From Cellulophaga sp. L1A9 (GTDB lineage Bacteria; Bacteroidota; Bacteroidia; Flavobacteriales; Flavobacteriaceae): 64,000 bases of DNA. Below, one piece after another: positions 9,151 to 17,027 of the stretch. The translations under genes were made by a program, and so were the position numbers. The notes under the pieces were generated by a model. The model was not told where the DNA came from, searched no databases, and saw nothing but the letters and a program-made list of their open reading frames with translations. The stretch lies in NCBI RefSeq assembly GCF_009797025.1, contig NZ_CP047027.1:4836001-4900000 (forward strand), in the 5' to 3' direction. How positions within the stretch are numbered: position 1 is the stretch's first letter; each line of letters starts with the position of its first letter.

Positions 9151-9288
9151 ATTTTACACCTTCAAACAAGATTTTCAACCTTTTTAGATGATTTTAGGAC
9201 CATCGCAGCTCGGTACTTTATAATTACTATTCCACCTAAAAAAAATTAAAATGTAGATAGCACAGCTACGCAAAATCTTCTTTTCAAC

Positions 9289-9323
9289 TATTTTGTCTAA
9301 AAATTACTTTCTGTTGTATCTTT
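9289..9323 (+). promoter_or_regulatory. promoter of the rluE-like gene
   Basis: A TTTG near 9291 and TATCTTTA near 9315 are about 21 bp apart, close to the Bacteroidota TTTG/TANNTTTG promoter. The box ends only about 12 bp before the ATG at 9334, implying a very short leader. Confidence 0.5.
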
Positions 9324-9333
9324 AATTCTTCAA

Positions 9334-9912
9334 ATGAAAAAGAACCTCTATTACAAGATTTACAAGCCTTTTGGTATGTTGAGTCAGTTTATCTCCAATG
9401 ATACCAAAGAAGCACGAACAAAGCGTTTCTTGGGAGCCTTGCACGCTTTTCCCGAAGGAATAATGCCCGTAGGACGTTTGGATGAAAAATCGGAAGGTTT
9501 ATTATTACTTACCACGGATGGAAAATTGAGTGATTTGATAAATCAATCTGGTATTGAAAAGGAATATCTTGCCCAATTGGATGGCGAAATAACAATGGAA
9601 GAAGTGCAACAATTGGAACGAGGAGTTATTATTGGCTTCTCAGGAAAAAAACACATTACAAAACCGTGTAAAGTAAAAATACTAGAAGAAGCTCCTGTTC
9701 TTTCTGAACCTGATAAAAAATTACGTATTGGAACGCATCGTCCCAACTCTTGGATTAGTATAACAATAACAGAAGGAAAGTTTAGGCAAGTGCGAAAAAT
9801 GACTGCAGCTGTGGGTTATCCCACCTTGCGATTAATCCGCATTAGAATAGGCTCACAATATCTTGAAAATATGCAACCCGGAGCGGTGCAAAAACTAGAC
9901 TCGCTTTTATAA
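9334..9912 (+). CDS. rluE: 23S rRNA pseudouridine synthase, RluE-like
   Basis: The 192-residue RsuA/RluB-E family synthase isomerises a uridine in rRNA. The catalytic motif GRLDEKSEGLLLLT has the essential Asp at residue 50, and the C-terminal KFRQVRKMTAAVGYPTLRLIRIRIG block is typical. No S4 domain precedes the catalytic domain, which matches RluE (stem around U2457 in E. coli 23S) better than RsuA or RluB. It is monocistronic, with its own promoter, and convergent with the DUF1080 gene. Confidence 0.9.
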   Translation: MKKNLYYKIYKPFGMLSQFISNDTKEARTKRFLGALHAFPEGIMPVGRLDEKSEGLLLLTTDGKLSDLINQSGIEKEYLAQLDGEITMEEVQQLERGVIIGFSGKKHITKPCKVKILEEAPVLSEPDKKLRIGTHRPNSWISITITEGKFRQVRKMTAAVGYPTLRLIRIRIGSQYLENMQPGAVQKLDSLL

Positions 9913-9914
9913 TG

Positions 9915-10607
9915 CTACTCCGTGAGTTTTGTAATTGGTGTTATGTCTAAGGTTCTGAATTCTACTTCTGCCCCTTCAGCTTGAATAGCAATCTGACCGC
10001 TAGTTTCGTCTGTATTGTAGCCATAATTTACAAAATCTCCATTCACCCAGACTTTAATTTTATCTTCAAAACATTCTATAGTCATGGTGTTCCATGCTCC
10101 TAAAGCGTGTTCTGATCCTTCGGTTAAATTTTTAATTCTACGCGCTTTACCTTCTACAATGCCCCATTCTTTTTTTGGACCTCGACGAAGTATCATATCT
10201 TCTGTAACGATATTCATTTGAATACACCAGAAATCTCCTGCGTTTTCATGTTCCATTTGTACTTCCATAGACTTTGGAAACATGCCATATAAAGCTCTCG
10301 GTGTAGAAGCATGAACAAGTATTCCGCAATTCCCTGGTTCATTGACAAATCGATACTTTATGTCTAATCTGTAATTGGCATACATTTTATCGGTAATCAA
10401 ATGCCCTCTGGGTTCTCCTAAACTCACTAGGTTCCCATCTCTTACTATAAAAGGACTTTGTGCATCCTTTACGCTATCTTTTACAGGTATATCTTCATGC
10501 CAACCTGATAAATCTTTTCCATTAAACAATGATTGTTTAGGCTGCGTACATGCGCTTAACATCATCATAAATATAGAAATGCTAAAAAGTTTAAGAGCTA
10601 AAGACAT
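9915..10607 (-). CDS. DUF1080 (3-keto-disaccharide hydrolase fold) lipoprotein
   Basis: The 230-residue protein has a lipoprotein signal (MMMLSAC at the start) and a concanavalin-like DUF1080 domain: SLFNGKDLSGWH near the N-terminus, then GNCGILVHAST and WNTMTIECFEDKIKVWVNG. Some family members act on 3-keto-glycosides; others are untested. It sits outside the cytoplasm, most likely on the outer membrane. It lies 22 bp from the EamA transporter start side, on the same strand, so the two may share a transcript. No polysaccharide-utilisation genes are adjacent. Confidence 0.85.
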   Translation of the reverse strand: MSLALKLFSISIFMMMLSACTQPKQSLFNGKDLSGWHEDIPVKDSVKDAQSPFIVRDGNLVSLGEPRGHLITDKMYANYRLDIKYRFVNEPGNCGILVHASTPRALYGMFPKSMEVQMEHENAGDFWCIQMNIVTEDMILRRGPKKEWGIVEGKARRIKNLTEGSEHALGAWNTMTIECFEDKIKVWVNGDFVNYGYNTDETSGQIAIQAEGAEVEFRTLDITPITKLTE

Positions 10608-10629
10608 CCTTTTTTGTTTTTTAAACGAG

Positions 10630-11577
10630 TTACTTAATAACTTCTGATCTATTCTTGAGTTTCCCTCTAAAACGAGAAAACATGACTAGTTTTTTCTTCG
10701 TATTAATAAAATAAACTCCCGTTAATAAAATAGCTGCTGCCATTATAGATTGACTCGTTATATTCTCATCTAAAACATACCACCCTAAGAGCAATGCAAT
10801 AACAGGGTTTACATAACTAGAGGTGGCTACTTTCTCAGGAGATACGGTTTTTAATAAAAAATTAAATGCTGAAAAGGCGACAATACTTCCTAAAATAATT
10901 AGAAGCCCCATGGATAATTGAACAGGTCCGCTCCAAGTGCTTGGCCACGACCAGTTTTCACCTAAAACCAAGCTTGTTATTCCCAAAGTAATACCTGCGG
11001 TAACCATTTGATATGCGGTATTCACTAAGTAACTCTGCGGAAGTTCTGCCTTAGAGACAAATAAACTTCCTGTAGACCAGCCTAATACACAAAAGAAGAT
11101 AATAATCATTCCTAATAAAGATTCTTCTTGCTGAACAATTTGTTTCTGACTGACCAATAAATAAATACCAATAACACCTAAGATGACTCCTACGACAGAC
11201 ATGGGTTGTATTTTTTTCCCATCTACAACACGCATTAAAATTAAAACAATTAGGGGCATTGCAGCTACTTCTAAGGCTGCAAAACTGCTGTCTACATATT
11301 TTAGTCCCCAAACAAAAACACCATTCCCGAAGGTTAGAAATAAAAACCCTGCGATAAAACTATTTCTGAATTGTTTTAAGGTCACCATTATAGTGATTCC
11401 TGATACTTTACATATCCCGAAAATTAAAAGTCCCGCAGTTGTAAAACGTATTCCGGCAAGCATATATGCAGGCAATTCTGTTACTGCTATTTTATTTAGT
11501 AAATAGGTAGATCCCCATATTACATAAATGGCAAAAAAAGCTAGAATTATTAATACCGTATTTGAAGACTTTGCCAT
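10630..11577 (-). CDS. EamA/DMT family transporter
   Basis: The 315 residues form about ten hydrophobic segments in two EamA repeats. The first begins LAFFAIYVIWGSTYLLNKIA and the second covers roughly residues 155-290 with SYVNPVIALLLGWYVLDENI, the signature end of each DMT repeat. These inner-membrane carriers export amino acids or metabolites by an antiport mechanism. The substrate cannot be read from sequence. A basic C-terminal tail follows the last segment. Confidence 0.88.
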   Translation of the reverse strand: MAKSSNTVLIILAFFAIYVIWGSTYLLNKIAVTELPAYMLAGIRFTTAGLLIFGICKVSGITIMVTLKQFRNSFIAGFLFLTFGNGVFVWGLKYVDSSFAALEVAAMPLIVLILMRVVDGKKIQPMSVVGVILGVIGIYLLVSQKQIVQQEESLLGMIIIFFCVLGWSTGSLFVSKAELPQSYLVNTAYQMVTAGITLGITSLVLGENWSWPSTWSGPVQLSMGLLIILGSIVAFSAFNFLLKTVSPEKVATSSYVNPVIALLLGWYVLDENITSQSIMAAAILLTGVYFINTKKKLVMFSRFRGKLKNRSEVIK

Positions 11578-11734
11578 ACGAACGCCATCATTTTAAAGTT
11601 GACTACAAGATTAAGAATAAGTTTCTAAAAATTCATGAATTAGCCTATTTAGTTCTATGCAACGTCTCATTTATTTTAGATTCATTATTTTAAAGCTTAC
11701 ATAATTTATAGATTAAAAACTGATGAAAATTAAG

Positions 11735-11771
11735 CAAAAAAATAACCTTGCAATTAAATTACAAGGTTATT
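11735..11771 (-). terminator. terminator of the KTSC/J-domain gene
   Basis: Inverted repeats AATAACCTTG and CAAGGTTATT flank an 11-nt loop. On the minus strand they are followed by a run of T, 25 bp past the stop at 11796. Confidence 0.8.
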
Positions 11772-11795
11772 CTGTACATATATTAAGCAAATAAT

Positions 11796-12245
11796 TTATG
11801 CCTCTTGTAATGTCTTTTTAGACTTACGGTAGATGTAGCTATTAAAAATACTCCTTTTTGCAAAACGATATTGTTTTGGAGAGTTAATTAATTTTACATA
11901 GATCGTTTTTGGAACACCAAAATACTCATACGTAGAACCATCTAAAAAAGTAATCTCTAACAACAAACCTTTATGTTGAAAATCTGATATACCAGATTCA
12001 TTTGTTAATCTAGTGTATTCCTCTAAATTAGCAGCTTTTGTTTCAGGTGCAATACTTACCAAAAAATGATAACCATCTATAATTTGTCTACTTTTTAGCT
12101 CTGCCTCTTCTTTTTGAGCATCACCTTCAAGAAATTTATCTGGGTGCCATTGTTTAACTAAACCACGGTATGTATTCTTCAAACCTTTTAAATCAATCTC
12201 ATTTTCAACAGAAAACAATTTTTTATACTCGTTGATGCGTTTCAT
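11796..12245 (-). CDS. J-domain protein with C-terminal KTSC domain
   Basis: The 149-residue protein starts with a compact J-like domain (residues about 5-70) containing the WHPDKF (HPD) motif that stimulates Hsp70 ATPase. It ends with a KTSC domain (about 90-135; FLDGSTYEYFGVPKTIYVKLINS then a SIFNSYIY segment). KTSC domains are associated with nucleic-acid-binding proteins. Both motifs are visible; the function is unknown. It is a likely cytosolic DnaK partner, alone in its transcript and followed by a strong terminator. Confidence 0.85.
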   Translation of the reverse strand: MKRINEYKKLFSVENEIDLKGLKNTYRGLVKQWHPDKFLEGDAQKEEAELKSRQIIDGYHFLVSIAPETKAANLEEYTRLTNESGISDFQHKGLLLEITFLDGSTYEYFGVPKTIYVKLINSPKQYRFAKRSIFNSYIYRKSKKTLQEA

Positions 12246-12466
12246 TCTCTTAACTTTTTCAAAATCAGGCGCGAAACTACATTAATTAATTGGTTTTACC
12301 CCTATTTATTATGCTGATAATTTTCGATTACGGGTATCAACGGTTAAAATAGTCTAATTATATAGTAATCTGCGGTTTGTCGAAAATTTTGACTTTGGAA
12401 CTAATTAAATTTCAAGTGCCCATATAAATGTCAATCTTGGTCGTATAAACCATTAAATATAAATCT

Positions 12467-12529
12467 ATGAGAAAATCTATACTCTTATTTCTAGTATTAT
12501 TAGCCGTAATTTCTATGGCATCATACTAA
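12467..12529 (+). CDS. possible 20-residue hydrophobic leader peptide
   Basis: An ATG followed by 19 codons and TAA encodes MRKSILLFLVLLAVISMASY, a signal-peptide-like hydrophobic helix with a basic N-end. It is followed 75 bp later by a perfect terminator hairpin (12604-12633), and no larger gene overlaps it. It could be a small membrane peptide, a truncated exported protein, or a chance ORF inside a small RNA. The AT-rich codon use gives little discrimination. Confidence 0.4.
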   Translation: MRKSILLFLVLLAVISMASY

Positions 12530-12603
12530 AATGATAACGCAATAATTATATATTATTTTTTAAAAATTGTAATTCACAACTCAAAGAATTCCAAACTAAA
12601 CCA

Positions 12604-12633
12604 AAAAAGACCAGTCAAATGACTGGTCTTTTT
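12604..12633. terminator. bidirectional terminator
   Basis: AAAAAGACCAGTCA, a two-base loop and its exact complement form a perfect 14-bp stem with A and T runs on both sides. It can end both the rightward small unit and the leftward slyD transcript. Confidence 0.88.
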
Positions 12634-12722
12634 ATTTTATGTAAACATTTCCGCAAGAACTTTCTGTTGTATATAGTCATATACGACCAAAGTTCTTTTA
12701 TGGATTTCTTGTTTAAAAAAAA

Positions 12723-13151
12723 TTATCCAATAGCAACAACTTCCAATTCAAAAGTAAGTTCTTGTCCTGCTAAAGGGTGGTTTGCATCAATGATAATAGC
12801 ATCCTCTTTAACTTCTACTACTCGTAATTGGCGCTCACTACCATCCGCATTTTTAGCCATAAGACCCATACCTACTTCAGGCTTGATATCTTCTGGTAAG
12901 TCTGCTCTAGGAACACTTTGAAATAATTCTTTATTAATTTCACCGTATGCTTCCGCTGAAGGGATAACTACCGTTTTCTTTTCATTAACTGCCATGTCTA
13001 TCAAACCATTTTCAAAACCAGGGATCAAACTTTTTTGACCTAGTGTTACTTTTATTGGTTCTCTTTCTAAAGAGCTATCAAATATTTCTCCGTTGTTTAG
13101 TTTTCCAGTATAATGTACTTGAACCGTATCATTCTCCTTTACTTTACTCAT
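12723..13151 (-). CDS. slyD: FKBP-type peptidyl-prolyl isomerase, SlyD-like
   Basis: The 142-residue product starts MSKVKENDTVQVHYTGKL; the longer frame to 13193 has no support. The FKBP core (GEIFDSSLEREPIKVTLGQKSLIPGFE) is split by an insert-in-flap region after about residue 65, and closes with ANHPLAGQELTFELEVV, exactly the SlyD arrangement. SlyD proteins are prolyl isomerases and chaperones. The His/Cys-rich nickel-binding tail of E. coli SlyD is absent, so hydrogenase maturation is unlikely; general folding is more likely. Confidence 0.9.
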   Translation of the reverse strand: MSKVKENDTVQVHYTGKLNNGEIFDSSLEREPIKVTLGQKSLIPGFENGLIDMAVNEKKTVVIPSAEAYGEINKELFQSVPRADLPEDIKPEVGMGLMAKNADGSERQLRVVEVKEDAIIIDANHPLAGQELTFELEVVAIG

Positions 13152-13271
13152 AATTTTGTGATATTTGTAAATTTCAACTTTAATTTGATGCAAACTTATG
13201 GGTTGTAAAATGGTTCAAAGAAAATATTGCGATTTTTTTATAAAATCTTAACGTCTTAGGCACTTTTTAGA

Positions 13272-13310
13272 CAAAAAAATGGATGAAAAAATTAATTTCT
13301 CCATCCATTT
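13272..13310 (-). terminator. terminator of the EF-hand/YHYH/MORN/SCO operon
   Basis: AAATGGATG and CATCCATTT form a hairpin with a long AT loop. Read leftward it is followed by a T run, about 50 bp beyond the SCO stop. Confidence 0.65.
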
Positions 13311-13358
13311 GTAATTAAAACCTTGAATTTAAAGGCTAGAATTTTTTCCTTATGATAT

Positions 13359-14030
13359 TTACCCTTCATTTTCTAAGGCTTTTACATCTACTAATAACTG
13401 CGCCATAGATGCCCTATTCAAACCATTATAAATACCTCTGATATGTTTGTTTTTATCTATCAATAAAAAATTTTCTGAATGTAAAAAGTCATTAATATCT
13501 TTAGGAGTTCCTAAATCATTCTCTACAAAATATTCATTTCTTCCTAAATTATAAATCTCCGATTTATCACCTGTTACTAAATGCCATTTATTGGCTATAA
13601 CCCCAAACCTATCTGCATATATTTTAAGTTCTTTAACCGTGTCTATCGTTGGTGTCACCGAATGTGATAAGAACACTATTGCGTCATCATCTTTAAACTT
13701 TTCTTGAAGTCCCACCATACTATTGGTCATTTGCGGACAAATACCAGGGCAACTGGTAAAGAAAAAATCTGTGATATAAATCTTAGCATCAAAATTTTTC
13801 TGTGTAAGCGTATCTCCCAACTGATTCACCAGTTTAAAATCAGGAATTTTATGAAAGGCCTGTTCTTCTGGCGTGTTTGGCGTAATCCAATGTGGGGTAA
13901 AAGATTTTTCATTATAGTAAGGTAAACTTTCTACTCTACTGGTTTCTTCTACCTTAATATCTTCTTTTTTTATTTTTTCATTACAACTTATAAAAGCCAC
14001 AAAAAACAACAGAGCTATATACTTTTTCAT
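13359..14030 (-). CDS. SCO1/SenC family copper-binding lipoprotein
   Basis: The 223-residue thioredoxin-fold protein has a lipoprotein signal (FVAFISC) and the SCO metal motif SCPGICPQM with Cys94 and Cys98. The third copper ligand is probably the His in NDFLHSENFLLID. SCO proteins deliver copper to cytochrome oxidase or act as envelope thiol-disulfide proteins. It is the last gene of a four-gene leftward operon (EF-hand, YHYH, MORN, SCO), 4 bp from the MORN gene. That company suggests a metal or redox role outside the cytoplasm rather than only oxidase assembly. Confidence 0.9.
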   Translation of the reverse strand: MKKYIALLFFVAFISCNEKIKKEDIKVEETSRVESLPYYNEKSFTPHWITPNTPEEQAFHKIPDFKLVNQLGDTLTQKNFDAKIYITDFFFTSCPGICPQMTNSMVGLQEKFKDDDAIVFLSHSVTPTIDTVKELKIYADRFGVIANKWHLVTGDKSEIYNLGRNEYFVENDLGTPKDINDFLHSENFLLIDKNKHIRGIYNGLNRASMAQLLVDVKALENEG

Positions 14031-14034
14031 AAGC

Positions 14035-14673
14035 TTATTTTTTTATAGAATCAGTTTTGATAACAACTTCATCTTCTAATTGATAACATAAATTTGCACG
14101 TTTTAATCCAAATACACGACCATTTTTAGCTTCATAATTAACATATAAGGTACCATTTTTTAACCAAGCCTGTTGCATGCCATTTTCTTTCCCTTGTTCT
14201 AACCTGCGTAATTTAGACAATTGTCCGTTTTCATGCCATTGCTTTTGAACACCTTGCAAAAATCCATTTTCATAGATAGATTCTTCTGCCAAGACACCAT
14301 TCTCCCACCATGTTTTGTAGGAGCCTACTAACTTATTATGCTCATAATGAGACTGCCACCGCAATATGGCATTTTCAGACCATCTTTTCGCTACTCCTTC
14401 TCTTTTGCCGTTAATAAATCCAAGTTTTTCTCGTATGGTTCCATTGGAATAATATTTAACTGCATACCCATTAAATGGTTTTTGATCATAAGACCAAACC
14501 CCTTTTAATGGATCTAGAATCAATTCGGTTTTTAACACCACCAAACTATCAACCACCTTGGGCGGTTCAACTTCATTCATACTGCTATCTACAGTACTTG
14601 CTATATTCTTCGAAGGTCTTTCCGAACATTGAACTAGAAATAAAAGAAGGAGTAGTAAAAAAAATGATTTCAT
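14035..14673 (-). CDS. YwqK-type MORN-repeat lipoprotein
   Basis: From the ATG at 14673 the product is 212 residues, with a signal ending LFLVQC. It then has repeated units of the W-N-G-x-L/x-W-Y/x-N-G pattern (KWWENGVLAEESIYENG, QWHENGQLSK) spanning about residues 60-190. Databases often call such proteins YwqK antitoxins, but nothing here indicates a toxin-antitoxin pair, and the lipoprotein signal argues against it. Repeats of this kind usually form a surface beta-sheet. It is third of four genes between YHYH and SCO proteins; its role is unknown. Confidence 0.85.
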   Translation of the reverse strand: MKSFFLLLLLLFLVQCSERPSKNIASTVDSSMNEVEPPKVVDSLVVLKTELILDPLKGVWSYDQKPFNGYAVKYYSNGTIREKLGFINGKREGVAKRWSENAILRWQSHYEHNKLVGSYKTWWENGVLAEESIYENGFLQGVQKQWHENGQLSKLRRLEQGKENGMQQAWLKNGTLYVNYEAKNGRVFGLKRANLCYQLEDEVVIKTDSIKK

Positions 14674-14692
14674 AATACTTAAATTATTTAAT

Positions 14693-15499
14693 TTAATACC
14701 CTTGATAAGGACCTGCAAAAGCTAAATAAGAACCTGTAGTAGAATATACTTCATTAATAATATGATAATGGTATTCTTCTGCTCCATCTGTATATTGCGT
14801 TGTAGCAGTATGCCCTCCAGAACTATCTAAATCCGAAGGATAGTCACCTGTAGCATCACATTTTCTGCCATAAAGAAAAACCCCATCTAAAAGTATACCA
14901 GCTAATTCAGAATCATCATTTGTAAACGCTTTTGGTTCTAAATGATAATGATATACTCCTGGTCCTATGTGTGCCCCCGTCCAATCTAAACTGCGTGCTG
15001 CTTGATCTAAATCTCCAGCACCTTCTTGATCGTTAAAAATTGAAGCACCACTTACTGCAATACCTATTGTATTTAATTGTGTTTCTACAGTACTACCTGT
15101 TAAATCAGGAGTAGCGTCTACGGTTATTGTTGTTGCATTGTTATTAGAATAAATCGTAGTACCCTCGCCTCCATTTTCTGTTCCCGTTACAGATACATCT
15201 GGCTCATCTCTATAAAGTTCATCACCTTCTCCCCAATACACAGTTTCGTGATCTGGCAACCCTGTAGTTTCTATAACCACATTTGCCCCATCTAAATAAA
15301 TGGTAGTTGCATCGGTATTAAATGCAGCATATGCCGCATGCAATTCTGTCACCGTTTCATCTTCTATATCTTCTACATCTTCAGAAACAGTATCATCTGA
15401 ACTTTCACTATCACTACTACAAGCTGTAAAAGCAAATAATAAGCTTAAGACTCCTGCTGCTACAGGTACATATTTAAATCCTAATTTCTTTTTCCTCAT
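14693..15499 (-). CDS. YHYH-domain lipoprotein
   Basis: The 268-residue protein has a lipoprotein signal (LLFAFTAC), a long acidic Ser/Glu/Asp linker, and a YHYH domain. That domain includes GVYHYHLEP and EEYHYHI, the repeated Tyr-His-Tyr-His motifs naming the family, and a conserved Cys in YGRKCDATGDYPSDLD. The paired His clusters look like metal ligands, but no biochemical function is established. It sits between an EF-hand protein and MORN/SCO lipoproteins in one operon, opposite a LytTR two-component pair that likely controls it. Confidence 0.88.
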   Translation of the reverse strand: MRKKKLGFKYVPVAAGVLSLLFAFTACSSDSESSDDTVSEDVEDIEDETVTELHAAYAAFNTDATTIYLDGANVVIETTGLPDHETVYWGEGDELYRDEPDVSVTGTENGGEGTTIYSNNNATTITVDATPDLTGSTVETQLNTIGIAVSGASIFNDQEGAGDLDQAARSLDWTGAHIGPGVYHYHLEPKAFTNDDSELAGILLDGVFLYGRKCDATGDYPSDLDSSGGHTATTQYTDGAEEYHYHIINEVYSTTGSYLAFAGPYQGY

Positions 15500-15530
15500 G
15501 GTATTGTTTTAAAAATAGTACTATTTGGGT

Positions 15531-15806
15531 TTAGTTGCGTTTAGGGCGTTCTGGTTTAGGAGCATTTTTCATTTCTTCCTCTGTTATGAAACCATCTTCA
15601 TCGGTATCTACGGCATCAAAATTGTCTTTAAGAGGTCCTTCTATTTCATCTTTAGAAAGTTTACCATCTTCATTCTTATCCATTTTTTCAAGAAGTTCTG
15701 AAAAAGTTGGTGGCTTTTTTCCTTTTTCTTTCTCTTGTGCGTTGCCACAAGAAAACATTAATAAGAAAACTCCCAATACACCTAATTGAATTACTTTATT
15801 TTTCAT
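15531..15806 (-). CDS. small EF-hand calcium-binding lipoprotein
   Basis: The 91-residue product has a lipobox at Cys20 (LLMFSC), a Lys/Glu-rich linker, and two canonical EF-hand loops: DKNEDGKLSKDE (43-54) and DTDEDGFITEEE (67-78). All acidic positions are kept, so calcium binding in the envelope is likely. It is the first gene of the leftward operon, 31 bp before the YHYH gene. The divergent intergenic region with 21-bp direct repeats lies immediately upstream. Confidence 0.88.
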   Translation of the reverse strand: MKNKVIQLGVLGVFLLMFSCGNAQEKEKGKKPPTFSELLEKMDKNEDGKLSKDEIEGPLKDNFDAVDTDEDGFITEEEMKNAPKPERPKRN

Positions 15807-15872
15807 GTTTTAATTTTTTTTTGTATTAATTCTATTTCAAATTTCAGAAAAAGAAGTGAACGATATTTTACG

Positions 15873-15924
15873 AATCAATAAACAACGCATATTAATCAGT
15901 TAATTGCTTCTCCTAATCAGTAAA
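15873..15924 (-). promoter_or_regulatory. three phased direct repeats, candidate LytTR operator
   Basis: AATCA cores occur at 15873, 15894 and 15915, exactly 21 bp apart, inside longer matches (AATCAATAAA, AATCAGTTAA, AATCAGTAAA). Two helical turns between direct repeats is the usual LytTR-domain site geometry. The array lies between the divergent EF-hand operon and the LytS/LytTR genes, about 70 bp upstream of the EF-hand ATG. Confidence 0.65.
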
Positions 15925-15995
15925 TGAATATTTATAGAAAGTATACGCCCCCAAAATGCGTAATGGTCTAATTTTATTTTACTTTTATTTGCGGT

Positions 15996-17027
15996 ATGAA
16001 AGCAACAAAAAGATTTATATTTCAATCCTTATTATGGATTATTATCTGGTTAGTACTATGGATTACCCAAAGTTTTGACTTTGGTTTTTTAAGGGAAAAC
16101 TTACTTTCTCTTCTCTTTCAGATACTACTATTAGCGGGCCTTATATTTTTTGCAGCTCCTAAATTATTATTCCAAAAGAAATATTTATTATTCTTAATTA
16201 TCGGACTTACAGCAATAGTTTTAGGGAGCTATATAAGTGCTAATATTTTTTCAATGCCACCACCGCGAATGCCACCAAGGATGCCTGGCGTAGAAAATAT
16301 AATAGATCGAGCACCTGGAGGTGGCGTCCCTTCAAAATTTTTAATCCACTTTTTACTTTTAGCTGTTTCTGCAGTCTTAGGCACCTTTTTAGAAACGCTT
16401 TTTTATGCCCAAAAGAAAGAAGAAGAAACTATAAAAAATAATAACGAGCGATTGGCAACAGAGCTTAAATTATTAAAATCTCAGATTAATCCACATTTTT
16501 TATTTAATACCTTGAATAATATTTACGCGTTATCTGCGATTAGTGCTACAAAAACTCAAGAATCTATTAGTTATTTGGCCAATATGTTGCGCTATGTTCT
16601 TTATGATTGCGAACAAGCTTTTGTACCTTTAACCAAAGAAATCTCTTATATAGAAAATTACATTAAGCTATTTACAACCAAAAGCAGTAAAAAATATCCA
16701 ATTACGACTACATATGAAATAGAAGCTAAAGGAGTTTTAATTGCCCCAATGCTCGTGATTCCATTTGTAGAAAATGCATTCAAACACAGTAATATTGAAA
16801 AAGTTGAAGGTACTTTTCTGCATATAAAAGTGATCAGTAAAGCCGATGAAATTTATTTTGAAGTTGAAAATAGCAAATCTGAATTTGTAGAAAACAAAGA
16901 TAAAGTCGGAGGAATTGGCTTAGATAATGTCAAGAAAAGATTAGCTATTTTGTACCCTAATAAGCATGAATTAATAATTGAAAATCTTCCTGAGAGTTTC
17001 AAAGTAAGTTTAAAACTAAATTTATAA
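15996..17027 (+). CDS. LytS-type sensor histidine kinase
   Basis: The 343-residue membrane kinase has four transmembrane segments (about 8-28, 36-54, 63-85, 116-138) and a His_kinase domain of the LytS/YpdA type. The phospho-acceptor is His167 in SQINPHFLFNTLNNIY, with an ATPase domain containing PMLVIPFVENAFKHS and GGIGLDNVKKRL. The loop between segments 3 and 4 (residues 86-115) should be outside and begins MPPPRMPPRMPG, a Met/Pro-rich run that could bind a soft metal. It overlaps the regulator start by 1 bp (TAATG). Confidence 0.92.
   Translation: MKATKRFIFQSLLWIIIWLVLWITQSFDFGFLRENLLSLLFQILLLAGLIFFAAPKLLFQKKYLLFLIIGLTAIVLGSYISANIFSMPPPRMPPRMPGVENIIDRAPGGGVPSKFLIHFLLLAVSAVLGTFLETLFYAQKKEEETIKNNNERLATELKLLKSQINPHFLFNTLNNIYALSAISATKTQESISYLANMLRYVLYDCEQAFVPLTKEISYIENYIKLFTTKSSKKYPITTTYEIEAKGVLIAPMLVIPFVENAFKHSNIEKVEGTFLHIKVISKADEIYFEVENSKSEFVENKDKVGGIGLDNVKKRLAILYPNKHELIIENLPESFKVSLKLNL

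Larger units (their letters stand above)
12246..12722. other. 477-bp intergenic region with a candidate small transcription unit
   Basis: Between the KTSC and SlyD genes (both leftward) lies an AT-rich stretch that holds the 20-codon ORF at 12467 and the bidirectional hairpin at 12604. Nothing else coding was seen. A rightward transcript of about 200 nt ending at the hairpin is plausible; no clean -33/-7 pair was found. Confidence 0.45.

Noticed and set aside
14035..14673. Toxin-antitoxin role for the YwqK-like MORN protein
   Set aside because: No toxin gene is adjacent and the product is a lipoprotein inside an exported-protein operon; the database label is not supported here.
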